Shown: positions 56,501 to 63,926 of the stretch, piece after piece
How positions within the stretch are numbered: position 1 is the stretch's first letter
Layout of the letters: each line of letters opens with the position of its first letter
DNA from: an uncultured bacterium
GTDB taxonomy: Bacteria; Cyanobacteriota; Vampirovibrionia; Gastranaerophilales; Gastranaerophilaceae
Assembly: GCA_902788345.1 (NCBI GenBank)
Contig: CADAJP010000001.1
Coordinates: 328,266 to 392,265, forward strand
Direction: 5' to 3'
DNA: 64,000 nt
Position numbers and translations under genes: made by a program
The notes under the pieces: model-generated
What the model saw: only the letters and a program-made list of their open reading frames with translations
Told to the model about the DNA's origin: nothing
The model's database searches: none

Positions 56501-58578
56501 ACAATGCTCTGTTCTGTTGTATCAATTTTAGTTTCGACTTCAGAAACCTTTTTATTAATATCTTCAAATACCTCATTTGCGGATAACGCTTTATGAACAC
56601 CTGACTGAATATTTTCTATAACTTCTTCCGTAATAGAATCGGATAATCTGCTCTGCAGCTGATCAAACTTACCGTTTAACACACGAAGAACTTGAGAAAA
56701 ATCAAAAGAATTAAGTTTATCTTCAATTCCTTTACGCAATTCAATCATTTGTTCAATATTTTCGGTACAAGAGCCAGTATTTGTACTTAATCTTGTAATA
56801 CAATACTTTAATTCCTCAATAAAATCATTAAATTCGTTTCTTGATACAATTTCCGAAATTGAACGCTCTAAATCCTCTAATTTATCGGATATTTCAATAT
56901 TGTCATCATGAATCGAACTATTTTTCAGCAAATTAATAATTTCCAAAACATTTGCATCTATTTGAGCCAAATTATCGCCGACATTATCAACATTTTTACT
57001 TTTTGAGAGTTCTTCTAAAGACTCAATAATTTGATTTGTCCTGATACTTAGCTCCTCTAAACTCGCAAGTGATGGAGTACCTTGGATTTGAGCAGCAATC
57101 TTTTCAGAATTTTCTTTAATATTAGAATCTATAAGCCAGCTTTCAATAGAAGTTGTTTTATCATATATATATGAAAACTCTTTTTCAAAATTAATATCGG
57201 AAATCTGCTGTGAAAGATTCTTTTGACCTTCCGAAATGGATTGGATATTTTCTTCTATTGCAGGAATAGAATCCAGCTTTTCGGATATTTCAACCGTTCT
57301 GTCAAGTAAACTTTGGAATACGGTGTTATTATTTTGCAAAATACTATCAATATCTTCTTTATTAGGCAACGATTCTATTATTTTGGAAATGGCTTCTTTT
57401 AAATCTTCCGAATTAGGACCAAATGACATAGATTCTATTGCACTGATTACTCGTGATGTGATTGCATCATTCAAGTCATTTATAATATTTTTAATAAGTT
57501 CGAGCTCGTTTTGCAGCGATTCTAATTTTTCCGAAACAATATCCATCTCATCTTTTACGCTTGAAGACTCAACACTTTGCCCTAATTCATCAAGCTGGGA
57601 ATAAAGTTTTTTCATTGCATTTTCGAGTTCTTCACCGACAGGGACATTTTCTATATCTGAAGCAATTTTACCAAGCGTGACTTTTACTTCTTCCGCCATA
57701 GATAACAATCCGTCAGCTTTATCTCTGATTTGGACAAATTCATCAGCCGTTGCGGTTCTGTCAGCCTTCTTGTTGATGTATTCAAGGGCCTTACGAATTT
57801 CATCCATATCATCTTTATCGGAAACATCTTTCAAAATCTGCTCTATTTCGTAAGTTTTAGCTATTATTGAGTCGATAATACCTTTTGTAATTTTTAAATC
57901 CTTGTTTGTAGCAACATTTGAAAGGATTTTTTCGAGATTGTCCCCTTTTTCTTCAAAACCCTGAATTTTGTTGACAATATCATTTACGGCATGATACATA
58001 ATCTCAATTTGAGCCTTTGCAGTATCACCGCTTTTTGTAGGATCCAAGTTTATTAAATTTGAAAGGATTGACTTCAAATTTGTATTAACATTGTCAATCG
58101 TGCTTTTATAAGCCTGATTCATGTTTTCAAAATCGTTTTTTAACAGGGAAATAGTTCTTATAATATCATTTTTATCGGATTTGTTAGATAGTAAATCCGC
58201 CAGTTTTGATTCAATTCCGGCCAAAATAGCTTTTTCCTGACGAGCTTCTGTGTAGAAATTATTAACATTTTTGGAAAATAACTCAAAAAGCTCTTTCATG
58301 TCAGAATTTTTTACGGCATCAGACTGATTGTTATAAACAGCTTTAAGAGCTTGTTCTATATCCTGAAATTTTGCCAAAGTAACCGAATACTTATCATCAA
58401 CAGATTTAGCTAACTCACTTATATATGCATTCATAAGTTCAGCTGAAGCTTCCGGATTTACCGAATCAAATTTATCTGCAAGTTCTAACAATAATCTGTC
58501 AAAACTATCTGCGTTTGCATTGTTAGACCTTTGCATTTCATGCAATAACTTTATTATCTTGTCTACATCTTGAGCCAT
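53512..58578 (-). CDS. 1688-residue coiled-coil protein
   Basis: From the ATG at 58578 (site AAGGAT) it has 1688 residues; a longer open frame adds 19 residues without a site. It is acidic and almost wholly heptad-like: long runs with Leu/Ile at a/d positions separated by Asp/Glu/Lys/Ser/Asn, with few Pro or Cys. Repeated phrases such as Leu-Asp-x-Leu, Ser-Ile-Glu-x-Ile and Asn-x-Asn-Leu occur throughout. There is no signal peptide, membrane span, ATPase motif or enzyme domain, so it is not SMC-like. A cytoplasmic or cytoskeletal filament or scaffold is plausible. It precedes the GlcD-like gene with an 11-base overlap. Confidence 0.86.
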   Translation of the reverse strand: MAQDVDKIIKLLHEMQRSNNANADSFDRLLLELADKFDSVNPEASAELMNAYISELAKSVDDKYSVTLAKFQDIEQALKAVYNNQSDAVKNSDMKELFELFSKNVNNFYTEARQEKAILAGIESKLADLLSNKSDKNDIIRTISLLKNDFENMNQAYKSTIDNVNTNLKSILSNLINLDPTKSGDTAKAQIEIMYHAVNDIVNKIQGFEEKGDNLEKILSNVATNKDLKITKGIIDSIIAKTYEIEQILKDVSDKDDMDEIRKALEYINKKADRTATADEFVQIRDKADGLLSMAEEVKVTLGKIASDIENVPVGEELENAMKKLYSQLDELGQSVESSSVKDEMDIVSEKLESLQNELELIKNIINDLNDAITSRVISAIESMSFGPNSEDLKEAISKIIESLPNKEDIDSILQNNNTVFQSLLDRTVEISEKLDSIPAIEENIQSISEGQKNLSQQISDINFEKEFSYIYDKTTSIESWLIDSNIKENSEKIAAQIQGTPSLASLEELSIRTNQIIESLEELSKSKNVDNVGDNLAQIDANVLEIINLLKNSSIHDDNIEISDKLEDLERSISEIVSRNEFNDFIEELKYCITRLSTNTGSCTENIEQMIELRKGIEDKLNSFDFSQVLRVLNGKFDQLQSRLSDSITEEVIENIQSGVHKALSANEVFEDINKKVSEVETKIDTTEQSIVSIDEFIKSNLPMSEDYLKSQIDEIKNLITTRAAHSHGAQAGFDGDDIDIIKDYLDDIRSIVSQDPNDELIYKISSIEDMISVHHTFYENAFSSIIERLDLIKSDMGSIPEDAKQLSQSVSEISTLADSLSSMKKAGVIASAGDQSFTLVEDFLNDKFEDLTNSLSGMVSKSSGDGNFVYKSVLSEEKLNALIDFVNDMKEKSENVDAKSLDELNDQLSDFKQELQLVSTDIKQYLSSKITELLGGITSVKEDAQKLNGAADTDEIEKSVEALYTDVMQNELSSQNVILLNALHDKFSKKLQESQNDLKDVVLSDTDSIIIKLEALREYVEKSLANFVPPDAEDMAEIKSFRAELEDFKSSFEHSLKETADSIINYISLQNDDLKSLISISNNHDDIIDAIEGLKSYFRKIKAKASDDGDAVEIEAVNSADYDDLCSKFKDFSSKIEKLSDDNESISKVLDLISLRLEETYAPKNIDDDFLDSDIEDDKSVSGFDFVKAFEMLQKDITSLKASVSRLRISDSKPSEVDESGESESYDKVEEANVEKFLTNINETWLDDIKNFITFSNDALEQKIDVINSKLDLMVSDTANTDLLENISDTVVEVDEKISGMLEELNNRIAEISGSANAEDIAEVKNLIIEQQNYIKDLEPSEKLDAFKKCLDELTLQVTNLSGPGAENITKSVKEMKDSLMNAVVTIFDQVSFVEESEDIKDFVEERTDEINKNIEQITKQLQQMSSTVPNDYNYSLQDIETDLAKLRLALNDLKVNPDDTVHQDDVAMITDKLHSISELVDSLTQDEMKELKSEISALKEQTQFLIATSDKSYNALNSGIAGFEGIINDSLTGKVDQVTKMLEKSADSDNVIKQALIYMGEWIDSASDNINKISDNSEEIAKINDNLKMLKSSINTEVTQSIENKFDLWNANLQKLERQISKVENLEEQFARQQDRIDRLEMNIDKLVSMVENMDDSTSIRKIDKIEKQLSKLGTSIEKLTSYVE

Positions 58579-58763
58579 TTCGTTATCCTTAAAAAATATT
58601 AATAAACTATCCCTACATGCTAAAAATTTTAGCAAGTTTTACCAGTTTAGTAAATTTTTTTTACATTATTTATTACAAATGTTAAGAATAAAAAAAAATA
58701 TAGATTTAAAAAAAATAGTTAGTGCTAAAATTAAAATATACAGATTAGAGAAGGAAGGGTGTC

Positions 58764-58976
58764 ATGAGTAACATAGTTATAGACCAAAACAAATGTAAGG
58801 CATGTTATTTATGTATAGACGAGTGTCCTAAAAAATTAATAAAAGTTAGCGACAAAACAAATAATCTTGGAAACAGGGTAGTAGAATTTTGCGATCCTAA
58901 CAAAGAATGTCTTGGATGTGCAATGTGCGCAACAAGATGTCCGGATTTAGCCATTACCGAAGTGTATAGGGGCTAA
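58764..58976 (+). CDS. korD: 2-oxoacid:ferredoxin oxidoreductase delta (2x4Fe-4S) subunit
   Basis: 70 residues with two cluster motifs, Cys-Lys-Ala-Cys-Tyr-Leu-Cys-x-x-x-Cys-Pro near residue 11 and Cys-Leu-Gly-Cys-Ala-Met-Cys-x-x-x-Cys-Pro near residue 50. It passes electrons from the catalytic subunits to ferredoxin. The site GAAGGAAGGGTGTC is strong. It is first in a delta-alpha-beta-gamma operon, the order seen in many anaerobes. The gap before the operon contains a perfect GCTAAAA/TTTTAGC inverted repeat at 58619-58633. Confidence 0.9.
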   Translation: MSNIVIDQNKCKACYLCIDECPKKLIKVSDKTNNLGNRVVEFCDPNKECLGCAMCATRCPDLAITEVYRG

Positions 58977-59029
58977 TTCTTATTTTTACATTCGGAAATT
59001 ATTATATTAAATAGTAAACAGAGGTTGAA

Positions 59030-60094
59030 ATGACAGCAGTACTAGAAAATAAAAAAGTATTAATGAAAGGCAATTATGCAATAGCAAATGCTGCGGTACT
59101 CGCAGGATGTCAATGCTATTTCGGTTATCCGATAACACCGCAGAGTGAAATCGGAGAATTCATGAGCGGCAAAATGCAAGAGCTTGGCAGAGGATATGTT
59201 TCTGCAGAAAGCGAACTTGCAGCTATTAATATGACAATTGGGGCATGCTCTACCGGTGTTAAAGCTATGACATCATCTTCTTCCTGCGCAGTATCACTTA
59301 TGCAGGAAGGTTTATCATATGCAACCTCGGATCAATTGCCTGTTGTCTTGGTTAGCGTTATGAGAGGCGGTCCGGGACTTGGGAATATTTATCCTTCTCA
59401 GGGAGATTATTTTCAGGCAACAAAGGGCGGCGGAAACGGAGATTATAAATTGATAGTTCTTGCTCCTTCAACCGTTCAGGAATGTGCAGACCTCACATAT
59501 AAAGCATTTTATCTTGCCCATAAATATAAAAACCCGACAGTGCTGCTTGCAGACGGTTTATTAGGGCAAATGATGGAACCTGTTGAATTTAAACCTTATC
59601 CATATCCGGAAATAGACAATTCTCAATGGGCATTATCCGGAGCCAAAGGCAGAGAGGCAAGAATTATAAGATCTTATGCTCCGATTGCAGAAGATCAATG
59701 CGTTTACCTTAACAAATTATTTGAAAAATACAAACAAATTGAAGAAAATGAAACAGAATGGGAAGAAATAGGAACACAAGATGCAGATATTATTCTGGTA
59801 AGTTTTGGTTCTACTGCAAGAAATGTAAAAACAGCAGTTAAATATTTACGCGAAAAAGGCATTAAAGCCGGATTCTTCAGGCCGATAACCTTATTCCCGT
59901 TCCCTTCAAAAAGACTGAATGAATTGGCAGATAATACAAAAAAATTCATTTCGGTCGAAGTAAATATGGGACAAATGATACAGGATGTAAAACTTGCGGT
60001 AAACGGCAGGGCAGATGTAGAACTTGTTAATAAGGGCGTTGGAGCTCCTCCATCTCCGGAAGAAATTGCTCAACGCGTGGAGGAACTCATATAA
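59030..60094 (+). CDS. korA: 2-oxoacid:ferredoxin oxidoreductase alpha subunit
   Basis: 354 residues with the alpha-domain hallmark Tyr-Phe-Gly-Tyr-Pro-Ile-Thr-Pro-Gln-Ser-Glu near residue 30, Glu-Ser-Glu-Leu-Ala-Ala-Ile, Thr-Ser-Ser-Ser-Ser, and Gly-Gly-Pro-Gly-Leu-Gly-Asn. The substrate may be 2-oxoglutarate (Kor) or branched-chain 2-oxoacids (Vor); the sequence alone does not decide, so the symbol is provisional. The gene follows korD by 53 bases and overlaps korB by one base (TAATG). Confidence 0.9.
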   Translation: MTAVLENKKVLMKGNYAIANAAVLAGCQCYFGYPITPQSEIGEFMSGKMQELGRGYVSAESELAAINMTIGACSTGVKAMTSSSSCAVSLMQEGLSYATSDQLPVVLVSVMRGGPGLGNIYPSQGDYFQATKGGGNGDYKLIVLAPSTVQECADLTYKAFYLAHKYKNPTVLLADGLLGQMMEPVEFKPYPYPEIDNSQWALSGAKGREARIIRSYAPIAEDQCVYLNKLFEKYKQIEENETEWEEIGTQDADIILVSFGSTARNVKTAVKYLREKGIKAGFFRPITLFPFPSKRLNELADNTKKFISVEVNMGQMIQDVKLAVNGRADVELVNKGVGAPPSPEEIAQRVEELI

Positions 60095-60843
60095 TGGCAA
60101 CACAAGTATTTAAAATACCGGATTCATTTAAAAAAGATGCAAAATATACTTTTTGTCCCGGATGTGATCATGGCATTGCAGTAAGATTAGTCGGAGAATG
60201 TCTGGATGAACTGGGAATAAGAGAAAATACCATTGCAGCGTGTGCAATAGGTTGTTCCGTTACGATTTATGACTTTTTAAATATTGACGCACTTGAGGCT
60301 CCTCACGGCAGAGCAATGGCAGAAGCAACAGGAATAAAAAGAGCAAGACCTGATAAATTTGTGTTTACATACCAAGGAGATGGAGATTTCGCATCAATCG
60401 GACTTGCTGAAAGCATACATGCAGCATTAAGAGGAGAAAAAATTTCAGCAATATGTATTAACAATACAACTTATGGCATGACAGGAGGTCAGCTCGGTCC
60501 TACAACAGTTTTAGGGCAAGTAACGACAACATCTCCAACGGGAAGGAATTTGGAATATTACGGATATCCGATAAAAATAGCAGAACACATTGCACTGTGT
60601 GACGGTACGGCATTTAGTGCAAGAGTTTCGCTTGATACAATTGCGAATATTAAAAAGGCTAAACAAGCAATAAAAAAAGCATTTGAAGTACAATTAAAGG
60701 GACTCGGATTGGGGTTTGTTGAAATACTTTCAACCTGTCCGACAAACTGGAAAATGTCACCGCAAAAAGCTCATGAAAGAGTAAGGGAAGAAATGATGCC
60801 GGTATTCAAACCGGGGATATACAAAGACATTACAGAAAATTAA
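60094..60843 (+). CDS. korB: 2-oxoacid:ferredoxin oxidoreductase beta (thiamine-binding) subunit
   Basis: 249 residues. Thiamine-diphosphate binding is shown by Phe-Cys-Pro-Gly-Cys-Asp-His-Gly near residue 22 and Gly-Asp-Gly-Asp-Phe-Ala-Ser-Ile-Gly followed by Asn-Asn-x-x-Tyr-Gly-Met-Thr-Gly-Gly-Gln. A cysteine in Ala-Ile-Gly-Cys-Ser fits a proximal Fe-S cluster. Together with korA it carries out oxidative decarboxylation to an acyl-CoA. Its start overlaps the korA stop by one base. Confidence 0.93.
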   Translation: MATQVFKIPDSFKKDAKYTFCPGCDHGIAVRLVGECLDELGIRENTIAACAIGCSVTIYDFLNIDALEAPHGRAMAEATGIKRARPDKFVFTYQGDGDFASIGLAESIHAALRGEKISAICINNTTYGMTGGQLGPTTVLGQVTTTSPTGRNLEYYGYPIKIAEHIALCDGTAFSARVSLDTIANIKKAKQAIKKAFEVQLKGLGLGFVEILSTCPTNWKMSPQKAHERVREEMMPVFKPGIYKDITEN

Positions 60844-60866
60844 AAAGGTGTGAGTGGAGAATTATT

Positions 60867-61415
60867 ATGGAAAAAGATTTTATAATTGCAGGTTTTGGAG
60901 GTCAAGGGGTGCTTTTGGCAGGTGAAGTACTTGCTAACGGATTTATGATAGACAATAAAAATGTCACATGGTATCCGTCATACGGTGCTGAAATGAGAGG
61001 AGGAACGGTTAATTGTTCAATCGTCATGTCTGACGAAGAAGTTAGTGCCGTTCAAAAATCAAGCGCAGACTTTATTATAGTATTGAATCAGGCATCATTT
61101 GATAAATTTATAACAAAGGTGAAAGCAGGCGGTACAATTATTGTAAATACTTCACTCGCATTAGAAAAAAAATTACGCAACGATATTAACTATGTATTTA
61201 CACCAATTACAGAAATGTCTGAAAAGGTTTTAGGCAGCGCAAAAATGGCTAATATACTGGCTCTTGGAGTACTTTCTAAAATTAGCGGTTTAGTTTCACT
61301 CGAAACATTACAAAAAGCTTTAAACAATGTTATTCCCCCTCACAGAGCCAATTTGATACCTAAGAATATAGAAGCTTTAAAATTAGGCTATGAGTATGAT
61401 TTATTAAAAGTTTAG
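60867..61415 (+). CDS. korC: 2-oxoacid:ferredoxin oxidoreductase gamma subunit
   Basis: 182 residues beginning Ile-Ala-Gly-Phe-Gly-Gly-Gln-Gly-Val-Leu-Leu-Ala-Gly, the gamma-domain motif, followed by Tyr-Gly-Ala-Glu-Met-Arg-Gly-Gly and the C-terminal Pro-Pro-His-Arg-Ala-Asn-Leu. It completes the four-subunit complex. It lies 23 bases after korB, with GTGTGAGTGGAG before the start. No hairpin terminator follows within the gap to the small gene at 61494. Confidence 0.93.
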   Translation: MEKDFIIAGFGGQGVLLAGEVLANGFMIDNKNVTWYPSYGAEMRGGTVNCSIVMSDEEVSAVQKSSADFIIVLNQASFDKFITKVKAGGTIIVNTSLALEKKLRNDINYVFTPITEMSEKVLGSAKMANILALGVLSKISGLVSLETLQKALNNVIPPHRANLIPKNIEALKLGYEYDLLKV

Positions 61416-61493
61416 GCTAAAATCACCTAAAAAGTTGATTTTAAATTTCAAGAAACATTATAATCTTAATGTGTAAGGAAGAAAGGTCTAATC

Positions 61494-61727
61494 GTGAAAA
61501 AAGAACTAATTGCATCTATTAAAGAAAAAGAATTGCAACTGGCGAAATTAAAAGAACATATTGATAAAAGTGAAGTCTGTTCAGATTTATACAACAAGGT
61601 TTTAATTGAAAAAGCTATTCTGAAAAAACAGCTTGAAAATTTACAGCAAAATTCTGTAATTGAACGAATTAAACATCTCATTCCCCGCCACAGAGAAAAA
61701 TTAATTTGCGACTATTTTAAAGGATAA
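61494..61727 (+). CDS. 77-residue helical hypothetical protein
   Basis: GTG start with AGAAAGG 8 bases upstream. The product is almost entirely helical and charged: a coiled coil (about 1-52) followed by a basic segment (Ile-Lys-His-Leu-Ile-Pro-Arg-His-Arg-Glu-Lys) and a short aromatic tail. One Cys in the coil, one in the tail. It may be read through from korC. It ends exactly at the stop codon of the convergent rpe. No family recognised; coding is likely from the ribosome site and codon pattern. Confidence 0.6.
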   Translation: MKKELIASIKEKELQLAKLKEHIDKSEVCSDLYNKVLIEKAILKKQLENLQQNSVIERIKHLIPRHREKLICDYFKG

Positions 61728-62372
61728 TTATTTTAAACTTGCAATAGCATTTTGTATATTATCGGACTTATAAATATAACTTCCCGCAACTAAAGAGTTT
61801 GCACCAAGCGAAGTGCATATTTTTGCGGTATTGTTATCAATACCGCCATCAACCTGAATAATCAAATTTTTCGGCGAATTGTCTTTAATAAATTTGATTT
61901 TTTCAGCACATTCACTCATAAATTTCTGCCCGCCAAAACCCGGTTCTACAGTCATTATTAACACCATATCAACTGAATTTAAAAAAGGCAGTAAAACTTC
62001 AGGCTTTGTTTTGGGCTTTATAGATATACCGGCTTTTACAGAGCCGGACTTGATTTTGTTTATTAACTGTTGAATCTGATTATCATTATCTAAAGCTTCA
62101 TAATGAAAAGTTAAAATATCAGCCCCTGCATCGATAAACGGTTGAGCATAAAAGTCAGGTTTTTCAATCATTAAATGGACATCCAACGGTAAGGCTGTAA
62201 TCCTTTTAATAGATTTAACTACAGGCACACCAATTGTTATATTCGGTACAAAATGACCGTCCATAACATCTACATGAATCCAGTCTGCACCATATTTTTC
62301 GGCAGATTTAATATCTCGCTCTAAATTAGCAAAATCTGCAGATAAGATTGATGGTGAAACTATATTAGCCAT
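61728..62372 (-). CDS. rpe: ribulose-phosphate 3-epimerase
   Basis: Interconverts ribulose-5-phosphate and xylulose-5-phosphate in the pentose phosphate pathway. The 214-residue TIM barrel has Pro-Ser-Ile-Leu-Ser-Ala-Asp-Phe near residue 7, the metal-site His-Val-Asp-Val-Met-Asp-Gly-His-Phe-Val-Pro-Asn, Asp-Val-His-Leu-Met, Met-Thr-Val-Glu-Pro-Gly-Phe-Gly-Gly-Gln and Val-Asp-Gly-Gly-Ile. All expected metal and catalytic residues are present. The stop directly abuts the stop of the small gene on the other strand. Confidence 0.97.
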   Translation of the reverse strand: MANIVSPSILSADFANLERDIKSAEKYGADWIHVDVMDGHFVPNITIGVPVVKSIKRITALPLDVHLMIEKPDFYAQPFIDAGADILTFHYEALDNDNQIQQLINKIKSGSVKAGISIKPKTKPEVLLPFLNSVDMVLIMTVEPGFGGQKFMSECAEKIKFIKDNSPKNLIIQVDGGIDNNTAKICTSLGANSLVAGSYIYKSDNIQNAIASLK

Positions 62373-62451
62373 TTTAACCCCCTGAAATTTATCAACAAAA
62401 TCATTCTATCATAAATACCCTGTAACATGTCTTAACATGTAGGATTGCCGG

Positions 62452-62457
62452 TATAAT
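62452..62457 (+). promoter_or_regulatory. -10 box and paired ACATGT sites before the 352-residue gene
   Basis: A perfect TATAAT at 62452-62457 lies 117 bases before the ATG at 62574, implying a leader of about 110 bases. No good -35 is found. Instead two AACATGT repeats (62424-62430 and 62434-62440) occupy the -35 area, as an activator site might. Confidence 0.4.
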
Positions 62458-62573
62458 TAGTTTTGGGGGGTATTGTAACAGAATGTTAAGCAAAAAGGAA
62501 TAAAAAATTAAAGTTTGAAAAACATGAAACCGACATGAAAGGTATAGCGTAAAAGACGAAAGGAACAGTCACT

Positions 62574-63632
62574 ATGGGAATGAGTGCATCACAAGCAAGA
62601 TTTTTAACTTTGACAGCTCGCAAGACTAACACCGAATATGAAGGACAACAGATAAACCAGCAGAGAACTGCATTATCTAATGAATCTTCAAATTACTACA
62701 GTCAATTAGCATCGATGACTGTAAACGGAACTGAAAAGAATACAATCACATCTTTGATTGCAACAGATAAAACCGCAACAAGCGGAGTATATAAAATTAA
62801 TTACACACAGGAAATCCCTGGGGATTCAATGGTAGTTAACGGAACATCACAAGTTACCGCAACATTGGATGCAAGCGGGAAACCAACCGGTGAATACTAC
62901 ATCGGAGCAGACCAAGTTGTTGCTGCTTATGCAACTGAACAAACTGATGCGGATGCTATTAAAGCACACTTATTAAATAGCGGAGTGCCAAAGAGTGTTG
63001 TAAATGCTATGACTCCAAATGAACTGCTTGCAAAAGCAAAATTAGAAACACAATACCATAAAATGATGGTAGAAAAATATGGTGACAGCTCACAAGCTAC
63101 AACATCTCAATTCCATGTAATTTACCGTCAGGCAGCAGATAATCAATCTTATGAACCTGTATTCTTCAGCGATCATGAATTAGAAAATTCTGATTACAAT
63201 CAAAAAACAGGTTTATCCTTAGGCGGTTTAAGAACATATGTATTTGGTCAAGAACCAGAAATCAGAGAAATAAAGAATAAAGAAGCAAAAGTTGAACAAG
63301 ATGCATCAGGCAGATATATCAGCATATTCTTGTATGATAAAGATGCAGCAGATGGCGCAGGCAGAAAATATGATTTAACAACAACAACTGTATCAGATGA
63401 AGCCGGCTATAATGATGCAATGAATCAATACTACTTTGACAAAGCAGTGTATGACCAAAAAGTACAGGAAATCAATGCAAAAATTGAGATTATCCAAGTA
63501 CAAGATAAAAACTTAGAATTAAAATTAAAACAATTAGATACAGAAGAAAATGCAATCCAGACAGAATTGGATGCAGTAAAGAAAGTAATTTCAAAGAACG
63601 TAGAGTCTTCCTTCAAGACTTTCAACGCATAG
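62574..63632 (+). CDS. hypothetical protein with conserved GMSASQARFLTLTAR N-terminus
   Basis: 352 residues in three parts: an N-terminal helix (Met-Gly-Met-Ser-Ala-Ser-Gln-Ala-Arg-Phe-Leu, to about residue 50, Gln/Asn/Ser-rich), a beta-rich middle (about 60-280), and a long C-terminal coiled coil (about 285-345) ending Asn-Val-Glu-Ser-Ser-Phe. I recognise the N-terminus as a recurrent type in Melainabacteria-like genomes but know no function. Paired terminal helices around a variable middle recall flagellin/hook-type axial proteins; no flagellar gene is in the window. There is no signal peptide. AAAGGAACAG precedes the ATG. A long structured 3' region follows. Confidence 0.78.
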   Translation: MGMSASQARFLTLTARKTNTEYEGQQINQQRTALSNESSNYYSQLASMTVNGTEKNTITSLIATDKTATSGVYKINYTQEIPGDSMVVNGTSQVTATLDASGKPTGEYYIGADQVVAAYATEQTDADAIKAHLLNSGVPKSVVNAMTPNELLAKAKLETQYHKMMVEKYGDSSQATTSQFHVIYRQAADNQSYEPVFFSDHELENSDYNQKTGLSLGGLRTYVFGQEPEIREIKNKEAKVEQDASGRYISIFLYDKDAADGAGRKYDLTTTTVSDEAGYNDAMNQYYFDKAVYDQKVQEINAKIEIIQVQDKNLELKLKQLDTEENAIQTELDAVKKVISKNVESSFKTFNA

Positions 63633-63650
63633 GGTATGCGTGCATAGAGT

Positions 63651-63823
63651 CCTGTTTGGAATAACGAAACGGCTTTGTTAACAAAGTTATTCAAAACAGG
63701 AAAACTGCAAAACAAACAACAAAATTCAGCAGTAAAAATCCGCAAGAGGAACAAACCTTGTTAACAGGGCCGTTTCTTGATGCGTACAAATTGAATAACC
63801 GGTGAATTGTATAGAATTTACGC
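63651..63823 (+). ncRNA. strongly structured 3' untranslated region or small RNA
   Basis: The 266 bases between the stop at 63632 and the terminator carry no gene but several long pairings. CCTGTTT-g-GAATAAC (63651-63665) pairs with GTTATTC-a-AAACAGG (63686-63700): 14 pairs, one mismatch. Alternatively the 21 bases at 63666-63686 pair with 63756-63776 (18 matches, two G-U). A further stem joins 63782-63792 to 63815-63823. The first two share sequence and exclude each other. No T-run follows them. I do not recognise an RNA family. Confidence 0.5.
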
Positions 63824-63898
63824 TTTAAAAAGTAGTGAATATTATACAGTTTACTAAAACTGAAAGACTTTCCTTTCCCTTTTTCCTATTGATTTTCC

Positions 63899-63926
63899 AA
63901 CGACTTACCATAAGTCGTTTTTTTTT
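63899..63926 (+). terminator. terminator ending the structured 3' region
   Basis: AACGACTTA and TAAGTCGTT form a perfect 9-base stem with a 3-base loop, followed by a run of T's. It is 267 bases after the nearest stop codon on this strand. Confidence 0.87.

Noticed and set aside
54623..57604. Several Ser-rich open frames opposite the coiled-coil gene
   Set aside because: They are mirror frames of heptad-rich coding sequence and have no independent support.
63651..63700. Long hairpin as a rho-independent terminator
   Set aside because: It is followed by an A-rich, not T-rich, stretch; the real terminator is at 63899-63926.
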